DNA of 17,732 nt, taken from contig DIUQ01000029.1 of NCBI GenBank assembly GCA_002422375.1, forward strand, positions 1-17,732. The letters are read 5' to 3'. Below are positions 9,452 to 17,721 of the stretch, in pieces. The first letter of the stretch is position 1, and the number at the start of each line of letters is the position of its first letter. Both the position numbers and the translations under genes were made by a program. Source of the DNA: a bacterium UBA6154. GTDB taxonomy: Bacteria > Actinomycetota > Actinomycetes > S36-B12. The notes below the pieces were generated by a model. The model was not told where the DNA came from. It saw only the letters and a list, made by a program, of their open reading frames with translations, and did no database searches.

Positions 9452-10260
9452 GAGCGGCCACGGGAACGGCAGGACGGATGAGCTCCGGCGGTCACCAGTT
9501 CATGTACCGCTGCCCGGGGGTTTCCGCCTGTGACCAAAGACTCGCCCACTAATACTGCATCGGCACCTGCATCTGCGTACGCCATGAGGTCATGATGGTC
9601 TCTAACCCCGGACTCGGCAATTCGAACACAGGAGGTTGGAATCCTGTCCGCAACGCGGGCAAATGTGTTTCTGTCGACTTCGAGAGTTTTGAGATCACGT
9701 GAATTCACGCCGATAACCACAGCGCCAGCATCGAGTGCTCTATCAATCTCGTGTTCGTCATGAACCTCAACCAACGGGGTAAGCCCCAGGCTATGGGTGC
9801 GTTCAACGAGTGACACGAGAGCCGGTTGATCCAGGGCAGCGACAATGAGGAGAACCATGTCGGCTCCATATGCCTTTGCTTCCCACAGCTGGTAGCTACT
9901 AATGACAAAGTCTTTTCTTAAGACAGGTATTTCGATCGCCGCTCGCACCGCAGCGAGATCAGCGAGACTGCCACCGAATCGACGCCCCTCCGTCAACACG
10001 CTGACACAGTGGGCACCGCCGGCTTCATACTCACTGGCCAAGTGCGCGGGATCTGGAATATCAGCGAGTGCACCTTTGCTGGGGCTGGATCGCTTAACCT
10101 CCGCAATGACACACACATCTTCACCGCGGAGAATGCTGATGACGTCTTGCGCCTCCCGAACCCTGGAGGCCTTGAGTTTGATGTCCTCGAGAGGCGTCTG
10201 CGCCATTCTTTCGGCGAGATCCTCACGGACCCCGCTAATAATGTCGTCAAGGACAGTCAC
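9448..10260 (-). CDS. trpC: Indole-3-glycerol phosphate synthase TrpC
   Basis: Closes the ring of CdRP to indole-3-glycerol phosphate, with loss of CO2 and water. 270 residues from the GTG. The catalytic set is visible: E54 and K56 in [13 protein letters not shown]116 in VLRKDF, E165 in LVEVHD, N186 in GVNSRDL and E216 in IAESGV. The frame is open back to a TTG at 10320, but that extension overlaps the DUF2752 gene and adds 20 residues not seen in the family; the GTG gives the expected [12 protein letters not shown] start. The ribosome binding site is weak (a G-rich run well upstream). It is single-function: no TrpF domain is fused, in keeping with PriA doing that job. It lies 28 nt behind the DUF2752 gene and overlaps trpB by 4 nt. 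Confidence 0.96.
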   Translation of the reverse strand: MTVLDDIISGVREDLAERMAQTPLEDIKLKASRVREAQDVISILRGEDVCVIAEVKRSSPSKGALADIPDPAHLASEYEAGGAHCVSVLTEGRRFGGSLADLAAVRAAIEIPVLRKDFVISSYQLWEAKAYGADMVLLIVAALDQPALVSLVERTHSLGLTPLVEVHDEHEIDRALDAGAVVIGVNSRDLKTLEVDRNTFARVADRIPTSCVRIAESGVRDHHDLMAYADAGADAVLVGESLVTGGNPRAAVHELVTAGAHPSCRSRGRS

Positions 10261-10288
10261 GTTGGCAAGGGTATCCCCCGCCTCGAAT

Positions 10289-10705
10289 TCAGCCGATCCC
10301 GGAACCCAGATAGGGCACAAAATTTCGAATCAGGGTGAAAACGGCAATGACGGCTACACCAACTCCAACCGCAATTCGTTGCTGCTTTCGCGACAGCGAG
10401 ACAGCAGGAGCTTTCCCGGCAGTCCGTAGCGCTGCAACAACCCACCACGCTACGAGGAGCGGGAAAACAACGACCAACAGCAGATTGTGATCGGCAAATG
10501 ACACGAGATCACCATGCAACAGAGCGCTCGTGGCGCGAAGTCCACCACACGCGGGGCAATCCACTCCCAGCAATACTTGACTGGGACACGGTGGATAAAT
10601 ACCAGTGGCGGGATCAACAACGACAAGCAAGCAGCAGGCGGCGCCAATGGCACTCGGTGCGAGCAGAACAGGGGAACGAATCAAACTGCTGAGGTCAACC
10701 GTCAC
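10289..10705 (-). CDS. DUF2752 family membrane protein
   Basis: 138 residues with three likely membrane segments at about 14–32, 71–93 and 110–128. The family hallmark is clear: YPPC40, then about nine residues to C50-P-A-C53-G-G-L-R, followed by ATSALLHGD. The biochemical role of DUF2752 is unknown; the CPxCGxxR motif could bind metal or act in redox or lipid-linked chemistry, which is a guess. Such genes occur near trp genes in other actinobacteria, from memory. The GTG at 10705 overlaps the kinase stop (GTGA, 4 nt), so production is tied to the histidine kinase, and a role as its partner or target is possible. trpC follows after 28 nt. Confidence 0.85.
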   Translation of the reverse strand: MTVDLSSLIRSPVLLAPSAIGAACCLLVVVDPATGIYPPCPSQVLLGVDCPACGGLRATSALLHGDLVSFADHNLLLVVVFPLLVAWWVVAALRTAGKAPAVSLSRKQQRIAVGVGVAVIAVFTLIRNFVPYLGSGIG

Positions 10706-12099
10706 GGCGCCTCCGGAATGTCAACTGTGAACGACGTACCCACATCTGGCTCGCTGGTCACATGTGCTGCTCCACCTAATCCCCGGGCCAGACGATCAAC
10801 GAGTGCAAGCCCCAGTCCCGTACCAACAGGGCGCACTCCTCGATAACGTTCGTAGAGTGCTCCGGGCATGAATGCCACGGCGAGATCGTCCGCGTTGAGA
10901 CCGGGCCCGGTATCGGCGAGGTAAATCCGCACCGCCCTGTGGTTCTGCTCACCGGTTCCCACCGGGGTTACTTCGAGGGAAAACGAAATCCGCCCCTGTG
11001 CCGGAGTTACCCGCAGTGCATTCTCCGCGAGATTGTCGATGATCTGGCGCAGTCGCACTGCATCACCTCGAAATTCCCCCGATGCTTGGATGTCACAGTC
11101 AAAGTTCACCTCCGCCTCCGCGCAGCGATAGGACCAGACCTCACATACCTCGGTCCCAAAACCAGCTAAATCCACCATGGTGGGGTGAATAGCAAAATCG
11201 ACGGCACCAAGTCGGGCTAGATCCAAGAGATCGTGCACCAAGCGATCTAAGCGCTGCGCCTCGCGGGCAATAACTAAACCAGCAGCCACCACGTGGTCAG
11301 CCGGCATCACGTTATCGGCAAGTGCTTCCCCGTATCCCTTGATAGCTGTCAGCGGTGTGCGCAATTCATGGGACACCGAGAGGAGGAATTCGCGCTGGCG
11401 CCCCTCCGAAGTCGCCAGTGCGTGATCGAGGGCATTGAGCGCGATAGCAATGTCTGACACTTCGCGCGGGCCTTCAGCGCGCACCTCAATCCCGCGGTCC
11501 CCTTGAGCCATATCGCGAGCAGCTGCACTGGCATTTCGCAGGGGGCGGGCGAGTCGACGGGCGGCAAAAAATCCAATGGGAATAGCAATGATGAGCCCGA
11601 TAGCCAAGGACAGCGCTAGACGAGAGAGGACTTCTCCCGCGCTAGCACCGGCTACAGAAACCGGCTGAACCAGCAAGACCGCTCCACCGATACTTAACGG
11701 CCGTCCTTCAAATAAGTAATCACCACTGTCTGTTCCAACGCGCTCGGAAATCGCTGTTCCTGAAACCAAGGTAGAAGCCATGTCCTGGGAAAAACCTAGG
11801 GGCAAATCTTCAAACACCGTGCCAGAGTTGGCGGATGCGCTAAATAGGTAGGCGGTAATGGATTCCCGTTGAAGAGTCGCGACCAAGTTCGCCCCTAGTC
11901 CACGACTATCAGCACCCCGCTCCAAGGAGTTTGCCGTGACGTTGGCCAATTGAGCTAGATTTTTTTGTCCTGCACTTTGTGAACTAGCAAGAATGAGTGG
12001 ATAGGAAACCAGTGCGCCGATCACAATCGCAATTGCAGCAATCGCGCTGGTCAATAGGACCGTCGGCGTGACAATGCTGTATCGCCTCACGGGGCTCAC
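10702..12099 (-). CDS. Sensor histidine kinase (HAMP, HisKA, HATPase_c)
   Basis: 465 residues. Membrane segments at about 10–35 and 158–180 flank an extracytoplasmic sensor region of about 120 residues with no recognisable fold and no cysteine. A HAMP linker (about 180–232) precedes the H-box FLLSVSHELRTPL with H244 as phosphate acceptor. The ATP-binding domain shows the N-box (NLAEN, N360), DTGPG at 396–400 and GTGLGL at 426–431. The layout is a classical class I kinase, active by sequence. The GTG start overlaps the regulator stop by 4 nt and its own stop overlaps the DUF2752 start by 4 nt. The signal is unknown. The sensor region has no PAS, Cache or amino-acid-binding signature that I can recognise, so a tryptophan or envelope-stress signal is speculation. 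Confidence 0.94.
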   Translation of the reverse strand: MSPVRRYSIVTPTVLLTSAIAAIAIVIGALVSYPLILASSQSAGQKNLAQLANVTANSLERGADSRGLGANLVATLQRESITAYLFSASANSGTVFEDLPLGFSQDMASTLVSGTAISERVGTDSGDYLFEGRPLSIGGAVLLVQPVSVAGASAGEVLSRLALSLAIGLIIAIPIGFFAARRLARPLRNASAAARDMAQGDRGIEVRAEGPREVSDIAIALNALDHALATSEGRQREFLLSVSHELRTPLTAIKGYGEALADNVMPADHVVAAGLVIAREAQRLDRLVHDLLDLARLGAVDFAIHPTMVDLAGFGTEVCEVWSYRCAEAEVNFDCDIQASGEFRGDAVRLRQIIDNLAENALRVTPAQGRISFSLEVTPVGTGEQNHRAVRIYLADTGPGLNADDLAVAFMPGALYERYRGVRPVGTGLGLALVDRLARGLGGAAHVTSEPDVGTSFTVDIPEAP

Positions 12100-12779
12100 G
12101 CTGGTTCCAGCCCAATCGGCTCGGCCGCGTAACCGACGCCGCGAACTGTCCTAATCGGGGCGTTCTCACCTAACTTGGCACGTAATTGGGCAATGTGGAC
12201 ATCTACCGTCCGAGTTCCTAGGCTCTCGGAATAACCCCAGACATGGCCCAATAACTCCTCGCGACTGACCACTGTTCCCGGTTGAGTGAATAGATAAGCC
12301 AGGACATCGAACTCCATGGCTGTCAGTTGAACCGGTACGCCGCCATTCCAACACCTCCGGGACGCGGTATCAATGCGCACCGGCCCCACATCCACGATTC
12401 GAGCTGAGTTCTCATGCTGCTTTGAACGGCGCACAATCGATTTAACGCGTGCGACCAGTTCCCGCGGGCTAAAGGGTTTCGTTATGTAGTCGTCAGCCCC
12501 TAATTCCAAACCGTAGACGCGATCAACTTCGTCGTCTCGGGCCGTACAAAAAATGATGGGCGTCCAGTTGTCTTCTGCCCGAAGCAAACGACAAATCTCC
12601 GTTCCATCAACGTGCGGTAGCCCAACATCAAGTATCAAGAGATCAAAATTCCCCGATCGAGCTTGCTCTAAGCCAGCCTGTCCGTCAGCTACGACGGTGA
12701 CAGAAAACCCTTCGCGGGATAAATACAGTTCAATGAGATCCGCGATAGCGGACTCGTCCTCGACGACCAAAATATTCAT
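12096..12779 (-). CDS. OmpR-type DNA-binding response regulator
   Basis: 227 residues, the usual OmpR/PhoB length. The receiver domain (1–118) has the acidic pair E7/D8, the phosphate acceptor D51 (LLILDVGLP), T79 and K101 (TKPF). The winged-helix domain (about 128–222) has the family pattern TAMEFDVLAYL, SREELLGHVWG, TRTVDVHIAQLR and RTVRGVGY. It surely pairs with the kinase downstream, with which it overlaps by 4 nt (GTGA). The ATG lies 42 nt after the HGxxPAAW gene and has no purine-rich ribosome binding site; TAGTGT just before the start is too close to be a normal leaderless -10 box. How it is translated is therefore unclear. Its targets are unknown; its place inside the trp cluster raises control of these genes or of itself. 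Confidence 0.95.
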   Translation of the reverse strand: MNILVVEDESAIADLIELYLSREGFSVTVVADGQAGLEQARSGNFDLLILDVGLPHVDGTEICRLLRAEDNWTPIIFCTARDDEVDRVYGLELGADDYITKPFSPRELVARVKSIVRRSKQHENSARIVDVGPVRIDTASRRCWNGGVPVQLTAMEFDVLAYLFTQPGTVVSREELLGHVWGYSESLGTRTVDVHIAQLRAKLGENAPIRTVRGVGYAAEPIGLEPA

Positions 12780-12821
12780 GACACTATGTGCCGGACACGA
12801 GGCTAGTGACCGGTGGCCCGA

Positions 12822-13070
12822 TTACTGCGCTTTCTTTCCAAAGCCCATCATGGACATGACCTTGCCGACAACTGCTCCGAGCACGGCTAACCCGGCAGAA
12901 ACCCAGAACAGGACCCAATTGCCCCAAATGACTGACAGGGTCCCCAAGACAAACGCGAGGGTAATAATGACGACAGCTGTCCAGGCAGCGGGCGTTGATC
13001 CGTGATCTGCGTGAACTAATTCCTGGTGTTGTTGTGTTGTCATGGTGCTATCTAAGCATGTATCCGTCAT
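12822..13070 (-). CDS. Small HGxxPAAW-motif membrane protein
   Basis: 82 residues from the first ATG, or 73 from a second in-frame ATG at 13043. HGSTPAAW at 23–30 leads into two membrane segments (about 31–50 and 52–72) and a short basic tail. This motif defines a small actinobacterial family often found beside trp genes; no function is known to me. The first ATG overlaps the stop of the upstream gene (ATGA), favouring coupling. The second gives an N-terminus more like the family (MTTQQHQELVHADHG) and is preceded at the right distance by a TTAGAT element, which would allow leaderless translation. Neither has a ribosome binding site. I give the longer form but hold the two about equal. Confidence 0.85.
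   Translation of the reverse strand: MTDTCLDSTMTTQQHQELVHADHGSTPAAWTAVVIITLAFVLGTLSVIWGNWVLFWVSAGLAVLGAVVGKVMSMMGFGKKAQ
13044..13055 (-). promoter_or_regulatory. Possible leaderless promoter element before the HGxxPAAW gene
   Basis: TTAGATAGCACC ends directly before the internal ATG at 13043. TTAGAT then lies at -12 to -7, where a -10 box would stand if transcription began at the ATG. It matches the first and last T of TAnnnT but not the A. The same 12 bases recur at 7329–7340. No good -35 is visible. The stretch also reads as codons (Leu-Asp-Ser-Thr) if the upstream ATG is used. Confidence 0.25.
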
Positions 13071-13612
13071 TTACTCGGCGTGGAAGCCCCGCCGTAGTCG
13101 TCAGTGGGATCGATGCCGTGATCGAGGGCGGTCCACGGATCCGTCGTGGCCTCGACCGGTCTAGTCCGGTCATATTGACGACCAAGCACGGGCCAGCGAC
13201 TCGCTTGGGTGACGGCCCACAGGTTGGTACCCACTAAACCGAGGTTTCCCACCACAACGACCAGGATCCATAAACGAACGGAACCCGCTTCAGGAATCCT
13301 GATAGCAGAGATGACGGCTACGACCGCGATCGTGGCTGCAGCTACGCCGATCAGGCGGCGTCCCCAGGGACCAGTCGCAATGACACCGAGCAGCGCTATC
13401 AGTGAAACGATTGCACTGAGCCCGATCAAGGGGTCCACGTCTGTGCCCGTCAACGTGACACGCGTGCCCACCGATTCGGTGAGTGGATCAACCAACGCCG
13501 TCTCCCAGGTGGTGTTACTAACCCAGAGCAGGCCAATGCTCAGCAGAGCCTGGGACAGAATAAACGCGCGGTAGAACGCGCGCGCGCGAGGTGGATGATC
13601 AGATTTATCCAT
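13067..13612 (-). CDS. Trp biosynthesis-associated membrane protein (TIGR02234-like)
   Basis: 181 residues from the ATG at 13612. Four membrane segments are seen at about 14–31, 61–79, 85–105 and 113–134, with an extracytoplasmic loop containing GTRVTLTGTDVDP between the first two and a polar C-terminal tail (DPWTALDHGIDPTDD). This topology, tail and position next to trpE match the actinobacterial Trp-associated membrane family; its biochemical role is unknown, and transport or scaffolding are only guesses. The frame extends to a TTG at 13636, but the ATG removes an odd lead and leaves a 33-nt gap after trpE. A (CG)6 run lies in the N-terminal codons. The stop TGA overlaps the first ATG of the HGxxPAAW gene. 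Confidence 0.88.
   Translation of the reverse strand: MDKSDHPPRARAFYRAFILSQALLSIGLLWVSNTTWETALVDPLTESVGTRVTLTGTDVDPLIGLSAIVSLIALLGVIATGPWGRRLIGVAAATIAVVAVISAIRIPEAGSVRLWILVVVVGNLGLVGTNLWAVTQASRWPVLGRQYDRTRPVEATTDPWTALDHGIDPTDDYGGASTPSK
13577..13588. repeat. (CG)6 alternating run
   Basis: Twelve bases of strictly alternating CG fall in the Arg-Ala-Arg-Ala codons near the start of the membrane protein gene. Slippage by one unit would shift the frame. The run is short and explained by GC-rich Arg/Ala codons, so it is recorded as a simple repeat only. Confidence 0.7.
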
Positions 13613-13645
13613 GGAAACAGCAATTCTCGAGGGCAATCGGATTCG

Positions 13646-15193
13646 TCACGATTCAGATAACTGACCGTTGAGTCCAGGTTCAGCGAGAGACTGCGCCAGC
13701 GCAATCGCCCGCAACACTGCCATGGCCTTATTCACACATTCGGTGCTTTCGGACTCAGGATTGGAATCCGCCACTATGCCCGCACCTGCTTGGACGTGTG
13801 CCATGTGGTCTTTCAAGAGTGCAGTTCGGATTGCAATAGCCATGTCCATATTCCCGGCGAAATCGCAATAGCCAACACAGCCACCATAAAGACCCCGCCG
13901 ACTATCCTCCAATTCCTCAATAATCTGCATGGCGCGGGGCTTGGGTGCACCGGACAATGTTCCAGCCGGAAACGTTGCCTGCAACGCGTCAAGTGACGAC
14001 AGTGATTCCTGCAACCTGCCGGTAACGGTAGACACGAGGTGCATCACATGCGAATAGCGTTCGACGTGCATGAAGTCCAGCACCTTCACACTGCCAGGCT
14101 CACACACCCGACCTAAATCATTGCGACCAAGATCCACCAACATGAGGTGTTCAGCACGCTCTTTTGTGTCAGCCAACATTTCCTCGGCAAGTGCGCGATC
14201 CGTTTCGGGATCCGGCGACCGCCACCGGGTACCAGCAATGGGGTTAACCGTGCACTGCCTATTGCTCACGGTGACCAGTGCTTCAGGAGAGGAACCGACT
14301 ATTTCAAAGCTTGTGCGCGTGAAGTCCTTGGGATCGGGCAAGCGCAAGAGATACATATACGGACTGGGGTTCGTTGATCGGAGCATGCGATAAACGTCAA
14401 AGCCGGAAGCTTCGCACGGAACACTGAAGCGTTGTGACAGCACCACCTGGAAGGCGTCACCTGCCCGAATGTATTCCTGGACTTGATCAACCTTTGTTAA
14501 GAAGTTCGCATCAGATGCAGCCTCCGGCACCTGCGTGGGTGACACATAAGCGGCCCCTGCAGCCTGCGCCCCGGTAATAACCTCCAGCATGGCGGTGAGG
14601 CGCTCCACCGCATCTGCATAGGCCAGCTCGGCGCGTTCCGGCGAATTGTCGTAATTGATGGCATTGGCTATCAGTGTGACCGTGCCATTGAGGTGGTCGA
14701 GCACCGCCATATCGGTGGCCAACAAAAAACCTATGTCGGGAATTCCGAGTTGGTCAACGGTGGAAGAACCAATGTCCTCCCACCGGCGCACCAGGTCGTA
14801 GGCGAGATAGCCGACCAGTCCGCCGGTGAGTGGCGGCAAATCCGCTCGCAGTGACGGAGTTGCTAGTAAATCCAGAGCTTGCCGCAGTGAGTCGATCCCC
14901 GCACCGCCGGAGATCACTCCCTCGGGGGCGCGCCCCAACCAGGTTGCAACGGAGTCGACTTCGGTGAGCATTGCCGAACTCCGCACGCCAATAAATGAAT
15001 AACGGGACCAGTGCACTCCAGATTCAGCCGATTCAAAGAGAAATGTCCCCGCGCGATCGGCACAGAGCGAGTGAAATAGACCAACCGCGGTCAGGTGATC
15101 GGCCATGACCGTGATGGTGACGGGAATTACCCGATTGGACCGAGCCAGTTCGACGAATTCGGATACTTGCGGGGTGACGGGCGGGAGGCTCAC
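13646..15193 (-). CDS. trpE: Anthranilate synthase component I TrpE
   Basis: Makes anthranilate from chorismate with ammonia supplied by the glutaminase TrpG, which is not in this window. 515 residues, normal for actinobacteria. The N-terminal allosteric segment reads LFES at 52–55 where most relatives have LLES, and NPSPYM is at 275–280; both belong to the tryptophan feedback site. The catalytic chorismate domain has PIAGTRWR near 318, [16 protein letters not shown] at 354–369, and [14 protein letters not shown] at 409–422. Near the C-terminus [17 protein letters not shown] deviates slightly from the usual DSDPE pattern. The GTG start overlaps the hisI stop by 4 nt and has a G-rich ribosome binding site (GAGGGGG) inside hisI. 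No leader peptide or attenuator can fit here, so tryptophan control must act elsewhere or by feedback. Confidence 0.97.
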   Translation of the reverse strand: MSLPPVTPQVSEFVELARSNRVIPVTITVMADHLTAVGLFHSLCADRAGTFLFESAESGVHWSRYSFIGVRSSAMLTEVDSVATWLGRAPEGVISGGAGIDSLRQALDLLATPSLRADLPPLTGGLVGYLAYDLVRRWEDIGSSTVDQLGIPDIGFLLATDMAVLDHLNGTVTLIANAINYDNSPERAELAYADAVERLTAMLEVITGAQAAGAAYVSPTQVPEAASDANFLTKVDQVQEYIRAGDAFQVVLSQRFSVPCEASGFDVYRMLRSTNPSPYMYLLRLPDPKDFTRTSFEIVGSSPEALVTVSNRQCTVNPIAGTRWRSPDPETDRALAEEMLADTKERAEHLMLVDLGRNDLGRVCEPGSVKVLDFMHVERYSHVMHLVSTVTGRLQESLSSLDALQATFPAGTLSGAPKPRAMQIIEELEDSRRGLYGGCVGYCDFAGNMDMAIAIRTALLKDHMAHVQAGAGIVADSNPESESTECVNKAMAVLRAIALAQSLAEPGLNGQLSES

Positions 15194-15531
15194 GTGTCCC
15201 CCTCGGCGCTATCAAAGAAGCACGTCAAACTCCCCGTATGACATGCCGGTCCAGTTTGATTAACAATCATGAGTAGCGCATCTGAGTCACAGTCTTTACG
15301 TATCTCAACTACTTCTTGAATGTTGCCCGATTCTTCGCCTTTAACCCACAACTTTTGACGACTGCGTGAGAAGTACGTTCCGCGTTTAGTGTCGAGAGTC
15401 AGTCGCAACGCTTCGCTATTCATCCATGCCAGCATCAAAACCTCCCGCGATTGTGCATCTTGGGCAATGACCGGTACGAGTCCATCATGATTGAACGCAA
15501 CGGTGCTCATGAATTCGGCCGGAGTGGTCAT
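15190..15531 (-). CDS. hisI: Phosphoribosyl-AMP cyclohydrolase HisI
   Basis: Opens the adenine ring of PR-AMP, the third step of histidine synthesis. 113 residues, a single-domain enzyme with no fused HisE, as usual in actinobacteria. The metal and active-site motifs are clear: D80-C81-D82-S-D84 with ALL after it, and [13 protein letters not shown] containing C97 and C104, the zinc ligands. The ATG overlaps the hisF stop (ATGA), with GAAGGG about 11 nt upstream in hisF; a second Met at position 8 is possible but less good. Its own stop overlaps the trpE start, which joins the his and trp runs without a gap. hisE and hisG, needed for the earlier steps, are outside the window. Confidence 0.97.
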   Translation of the reverse strand: MTTPAEFMSTVAFNHDGLVPVIAQDAQSREVLMLAWMNSEALRLTLDTKRGTYFSRSRQKLWVKGEESGNIQEVVEIRKDCDSDALLMIVNQTGPACHTGSLTCFFDSAEGDT

Positions 15532-16289
15532 CTGACAGGAATCCCTTCAGCGGACAGCGATGCCTTCACAGCACCTACCGAAATTGTTTCATAGTGGAAG
15601 ACACTCGCGGCAAGAACTGCGTCAGCACCCGCTTGGATCGCTGGAGCGAAGTGGTCCGCGCTACCAGCACCTCCACTGGCAATGACAGGGATGGAGACAG
15701 CCGCCCGAACAGCCCGGATTAGTTCGGTATCAAACCCCTGGAGGGTTCCGTCTGCGTCCATAGAGTTGAGAAGGATCTCCCCCACGCCATATTCCTCGCC
15801 GCGGCAGGCCCACTCGACGGCATCCAAACCTGCGCTCCGGCTACCCCCGTGGGTCGTCACACCAAATCCACTGGGCTGATCACTTTCTCTCCGAGCGTCA
15901 ACGGATAGAACAATGCACTGCGAACCGAAACGCTCAGCTGCCTCGCGCAATAGTTCCGGCCTGGCAATAGCTGCTGTGTTGATAGACACTTTGTCTGCTC
16001 CCGCCCGGAGCAGAACGTCAATATCCTCGACGGATCGAACACCTCCACCAACAGTCAGCGGTATAAATACAGTGTCAGCTGTGCGCTTCACTACATCAAT
16101 GGTGGTTCCACGGTCACCCGTGGATGCGCTGATATCGAGAAAAACTATTTCATCTATACCGTGCTCGCTATACGTCTGCGCAAGCTCACAAGGATCGCCT
16201 GCATCACGCAGGTTACTGAAATTGACACCCTTGACCACTCGGCCTTGGTCTACATCCAGGCAAGCAATCACGCGGGCTGTGAGGGTCAT
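15528..16289 (-). CDS. hisF: Imidazole glycerol phosphate synthase cyclase subunit HisF
   Basis: Uses ammonia from HisH to convert PRFAR to imidazole-glycerol phosphate and AICAR. 253 residues from the ATG at 16289, matching the family. The (beta/alpha)8 barrel shows both catalytic aspartates: D12 ([13 protein letters not shown]) and D131 (LSVDARR), equal to Asp11 and Asp130 of Thermotoga HisF. The phosphate sites VGGGVRS and ASGGAGS are present. A GTG six codons upstream (16307) is in frame, but the ATG is preferred because it overlaps the priA stop as ATGA and starts the usual way ([12 protein letters not shown]). The stop overlaps the hisI start by 4 nt. Confidence 0.97.
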   Translation of the reverse strand: MTLTARVIACLDVDQGRVVKGVNFSNLRDAGDPCELAQTYSEHGIDEIVFLDISASTGDRGTTIDVVKRTADTVFIPLTVGGGVRSVEDIDVLLRAGADKVSINTAAIARPELLREAAERFGSQCIVLSVDARRESDQPSGFGVTTHGGSRSAGLDAVEWACRGEEYGVGEILLNSMDADGTLQGFDTELIRAVRAAVSIPVIASGGAGSADHFAPAIQAGADAVLAASVFHYETISVGAVKASLSAEGIPVR

Positions 16290-17056
16290 GGGCGTGGAGG
16301 ACCCCACTGGTAGGGGTCGTACCGTGCCTCCGTGGCCACGATCGCTTCAGGTAACGTGAACTTCCCCTCGTAGAGCGCTTTGCCCACGATTGCTCCTTCA
16401 ATACCTTTCATATCTGCCAGCTTGTGCAGATCTTCAAGATGTGCAATGCCCCCCGAAGCAATCACCGGGGTTTTGGTTGCCTGAGTTACTTCCTTCAACA
16501 AGTGAAAATTAGGGCCATGCATTGTTCCGTCTTTATGCACATCCGTGACAACGTATCGAGCACATCCAGCGGCATCAAGCCGCCCAATTGCCTCCCACAG
16601 GTCGCCGCCCTCTGTCGTCCATCCGCGTGCCGCCAAGGTATGTCCCTTGACGTCCAGCCCTACGGCGATTCGGTCTCCGTACTCGCTAATCACGTGCGCT
16701 GTCCAATCCGGGTTTTCCAATGCCGCTGTTCCCAAATTCACTCGGGTACACCCGGTTGCCAATGCGGATGTCAAACTATCGGAATCTCGAATCCCCCCGG
16801 AGAGTTCGACCCGAACAGAATCTCGCACTTGGTGAACGACATGCGCGATCAGGTCAGCATTTGAACCGGTCCCAAAGGCGGCGTCAAGGTCAACCAGATG
16901 AATCCATTCGGCCCCTTGATCCACCCATGAGCGAGCTGCATCGATGGGTGACCCATACACCGTTTCGGATCCCGCTTGTCCCTGAACAAGCCGTACGGCC
17001 TTCCCTTGGGATACATCTACAGCCGGAAGGAGGGCAAACGAGGTGGCAAAGTCCAT
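16286..17056 (-). CDS. priA: PriA, bifunctional HisA/TrpF phosphoribosyl isomerase
   Basis: Isomerises ProFAR in histidine synthesis and, in the PriA family, also phosphoribosyl anthranilate in tryptophan synthesis. 256 residues. D14 (LLPAVDV) and D176 (DVHKDGTM) match the catalytic Asp11 and Asp175 of the Mycobacterium tuberculosis enzyme; R22 (AVRLVQG), R144 and W146 (AARGWT) match Arg19, Arg143 and Trp145, the residues used to switch between the two substrates. This supports the bifunctional PriA form over plain HisA. No trpF is seen here, and TrpC has no fused TrpF domain. The ATG shares one base with the hisH stop (TAATG), so translation is coupled; there is no own ribosome binding site. 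Confidence 0.95.
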   Translation of the reverse strand: MDFATSFALLPAVDVSQGKAVRLVQGQAGSETVYGSPIDAARSWVDQGAEWIHLVDLDAAFGTGSNADLIAHVVHQVRDSVRVELSGGIRDSDSLTSALATGCTRVNLGTAALENPDWTAHVISEYGDRIAVGLDVKGHTLAARGWTTEGGDLWEAIGRLDAAGCARYVVTDVHKDGTMHGPNFHLLKEVTQATKTPVIASGGIAHLEDLHKLADMKGIEGAIVGKALYEGKFTLPEAIVATEARYDPYQWGPPRP

Positions 17057-17721
17057 TAGGGAAGTCTAGGCGCACCGGGCTCACCCAGCGTGGAGACCCA
17101 ATTCCGCAGGAGCTGCAGACCGGCTGGGCCGGATTTTTCTGGGTGAAACTGTACGGCGCTCAATGGGCCATTTTCAACGGCCGCAATGAAACCGCCACCG
17201 TAATCACAGGTCGTCACCTGAGGGTGCCGCTGATAGGGGTCGGTGTCTGACATGACCCACTCGCGTGCCGCATAAGAGTGCACGAAATAGAAATGCGCAT
17301 CCTCCACGCCTGCGAACAGAATGGAGTCTTCCGGCGCAGTAACCGTGTTCCATCCCATGTGGGGAATAACCGGCGCCTCTAGTCTGGTGACGCTGCCCGG
17401 CCACTGCCCCAGGCCTGGACAATCGACTCCATGCTCTATTCCCCGTTGAAACATGATTTGCATTCCCACACAGATTCCTAAAACCGGCCTCCCGGCAATG
17501 AGTCGAGCATCGACAATGTGCCCGCCATCCACCGCATTTATCCCCTCCATGCAGGCAGCGAATGCACCCACACCCGGAATAACTAGTCCCTGCGCCTTTA
17601 TGGCTTGATCAGGATCGGCGGACACTTCGGGACGTGCGCCAACTTTTTCCAATGCGCGAACGGCTGAACGAATATTTCCAAATCCGTAATCGAGGACAAC
17701 TACCTGTGGAGATGGAGTCAT
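17056..17721 (-). CDS. hisH: Imidazole glycerol phosphate synthase glutaminase subunit HisH
   Basis: Class I glutamine amidotransferase that feeds ammonia to HisF. 221 residues. The triad is complete: C84 in [12 protein letters not shown]193 and E195 in QFHPEKSG. The oxyanion region IPGVGAF (48–54) and the HMGWN segment (121–125) are typical of HisH. The ATG at 17721 is close to the window edge; the visible upstream bases would allow an upstream gene to end in a TGA overlapping this start (ATGA), and hisB would be the expected neighbour, but this cannot be shown. No ribosome binding site is visible in the 11 bases available. Confidence 0.96.
   Translation of the reverse strand: MTPSPQVVVLDYGFGNIRSAVRALEKVGARPEVSADPDQAIKAQGLVIPGVGAFAACMEGINAVDGGHIVDARLIAGRPVLGICVGMQIMFQRGIEHGVDCPGLGQWPGSVTRLEAPVIPHMGWNTVTAPEDSILFAGVEDAHFYFVHSYAAREWVMSDTDPYQRHPQVTTCDYGGGFIAAVENGPLSAVQFHPEKSGPAGLQLLRNWVSTLGEPGAPRLP

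Noticed and set aside
10261..10320. 20-residue extension of TrpC to a TTG
   Set aside because: It overlaps the DUF2752 gene and is not part of the family N-terminus; the GTG at 10260 fits.
13577..13588. Phase-variable repeat switching the membrane protein gene
   Set aside because: Only six CG units, explained by Arg/Ala codons in a GC-rich stretch; too short for a strong case.
13613..13636. 8-residue extension of the Trp-associated membrane protein to a TTG
   Set aside because: A TTG without ribosome binding site; the ATG at 13612 gives a better start.
15190..15300. trp attenuator or leader peptide before trpE
   Set aside because: hisI coding sequence overlaps the trpE start, so there is no space, and no Trp-codon cluster is seen.
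16720..17250. Plus-strand open frame of 176 codons opposite priA and hisH
   Set aside because: It lies antisense to two well-supported enzymes; composition and lack of any recognised motif mark it as a shadow. The same holds for plus-strand frames at 9902–10429, 4944–5447, 12553–13005 and 15913–16359.
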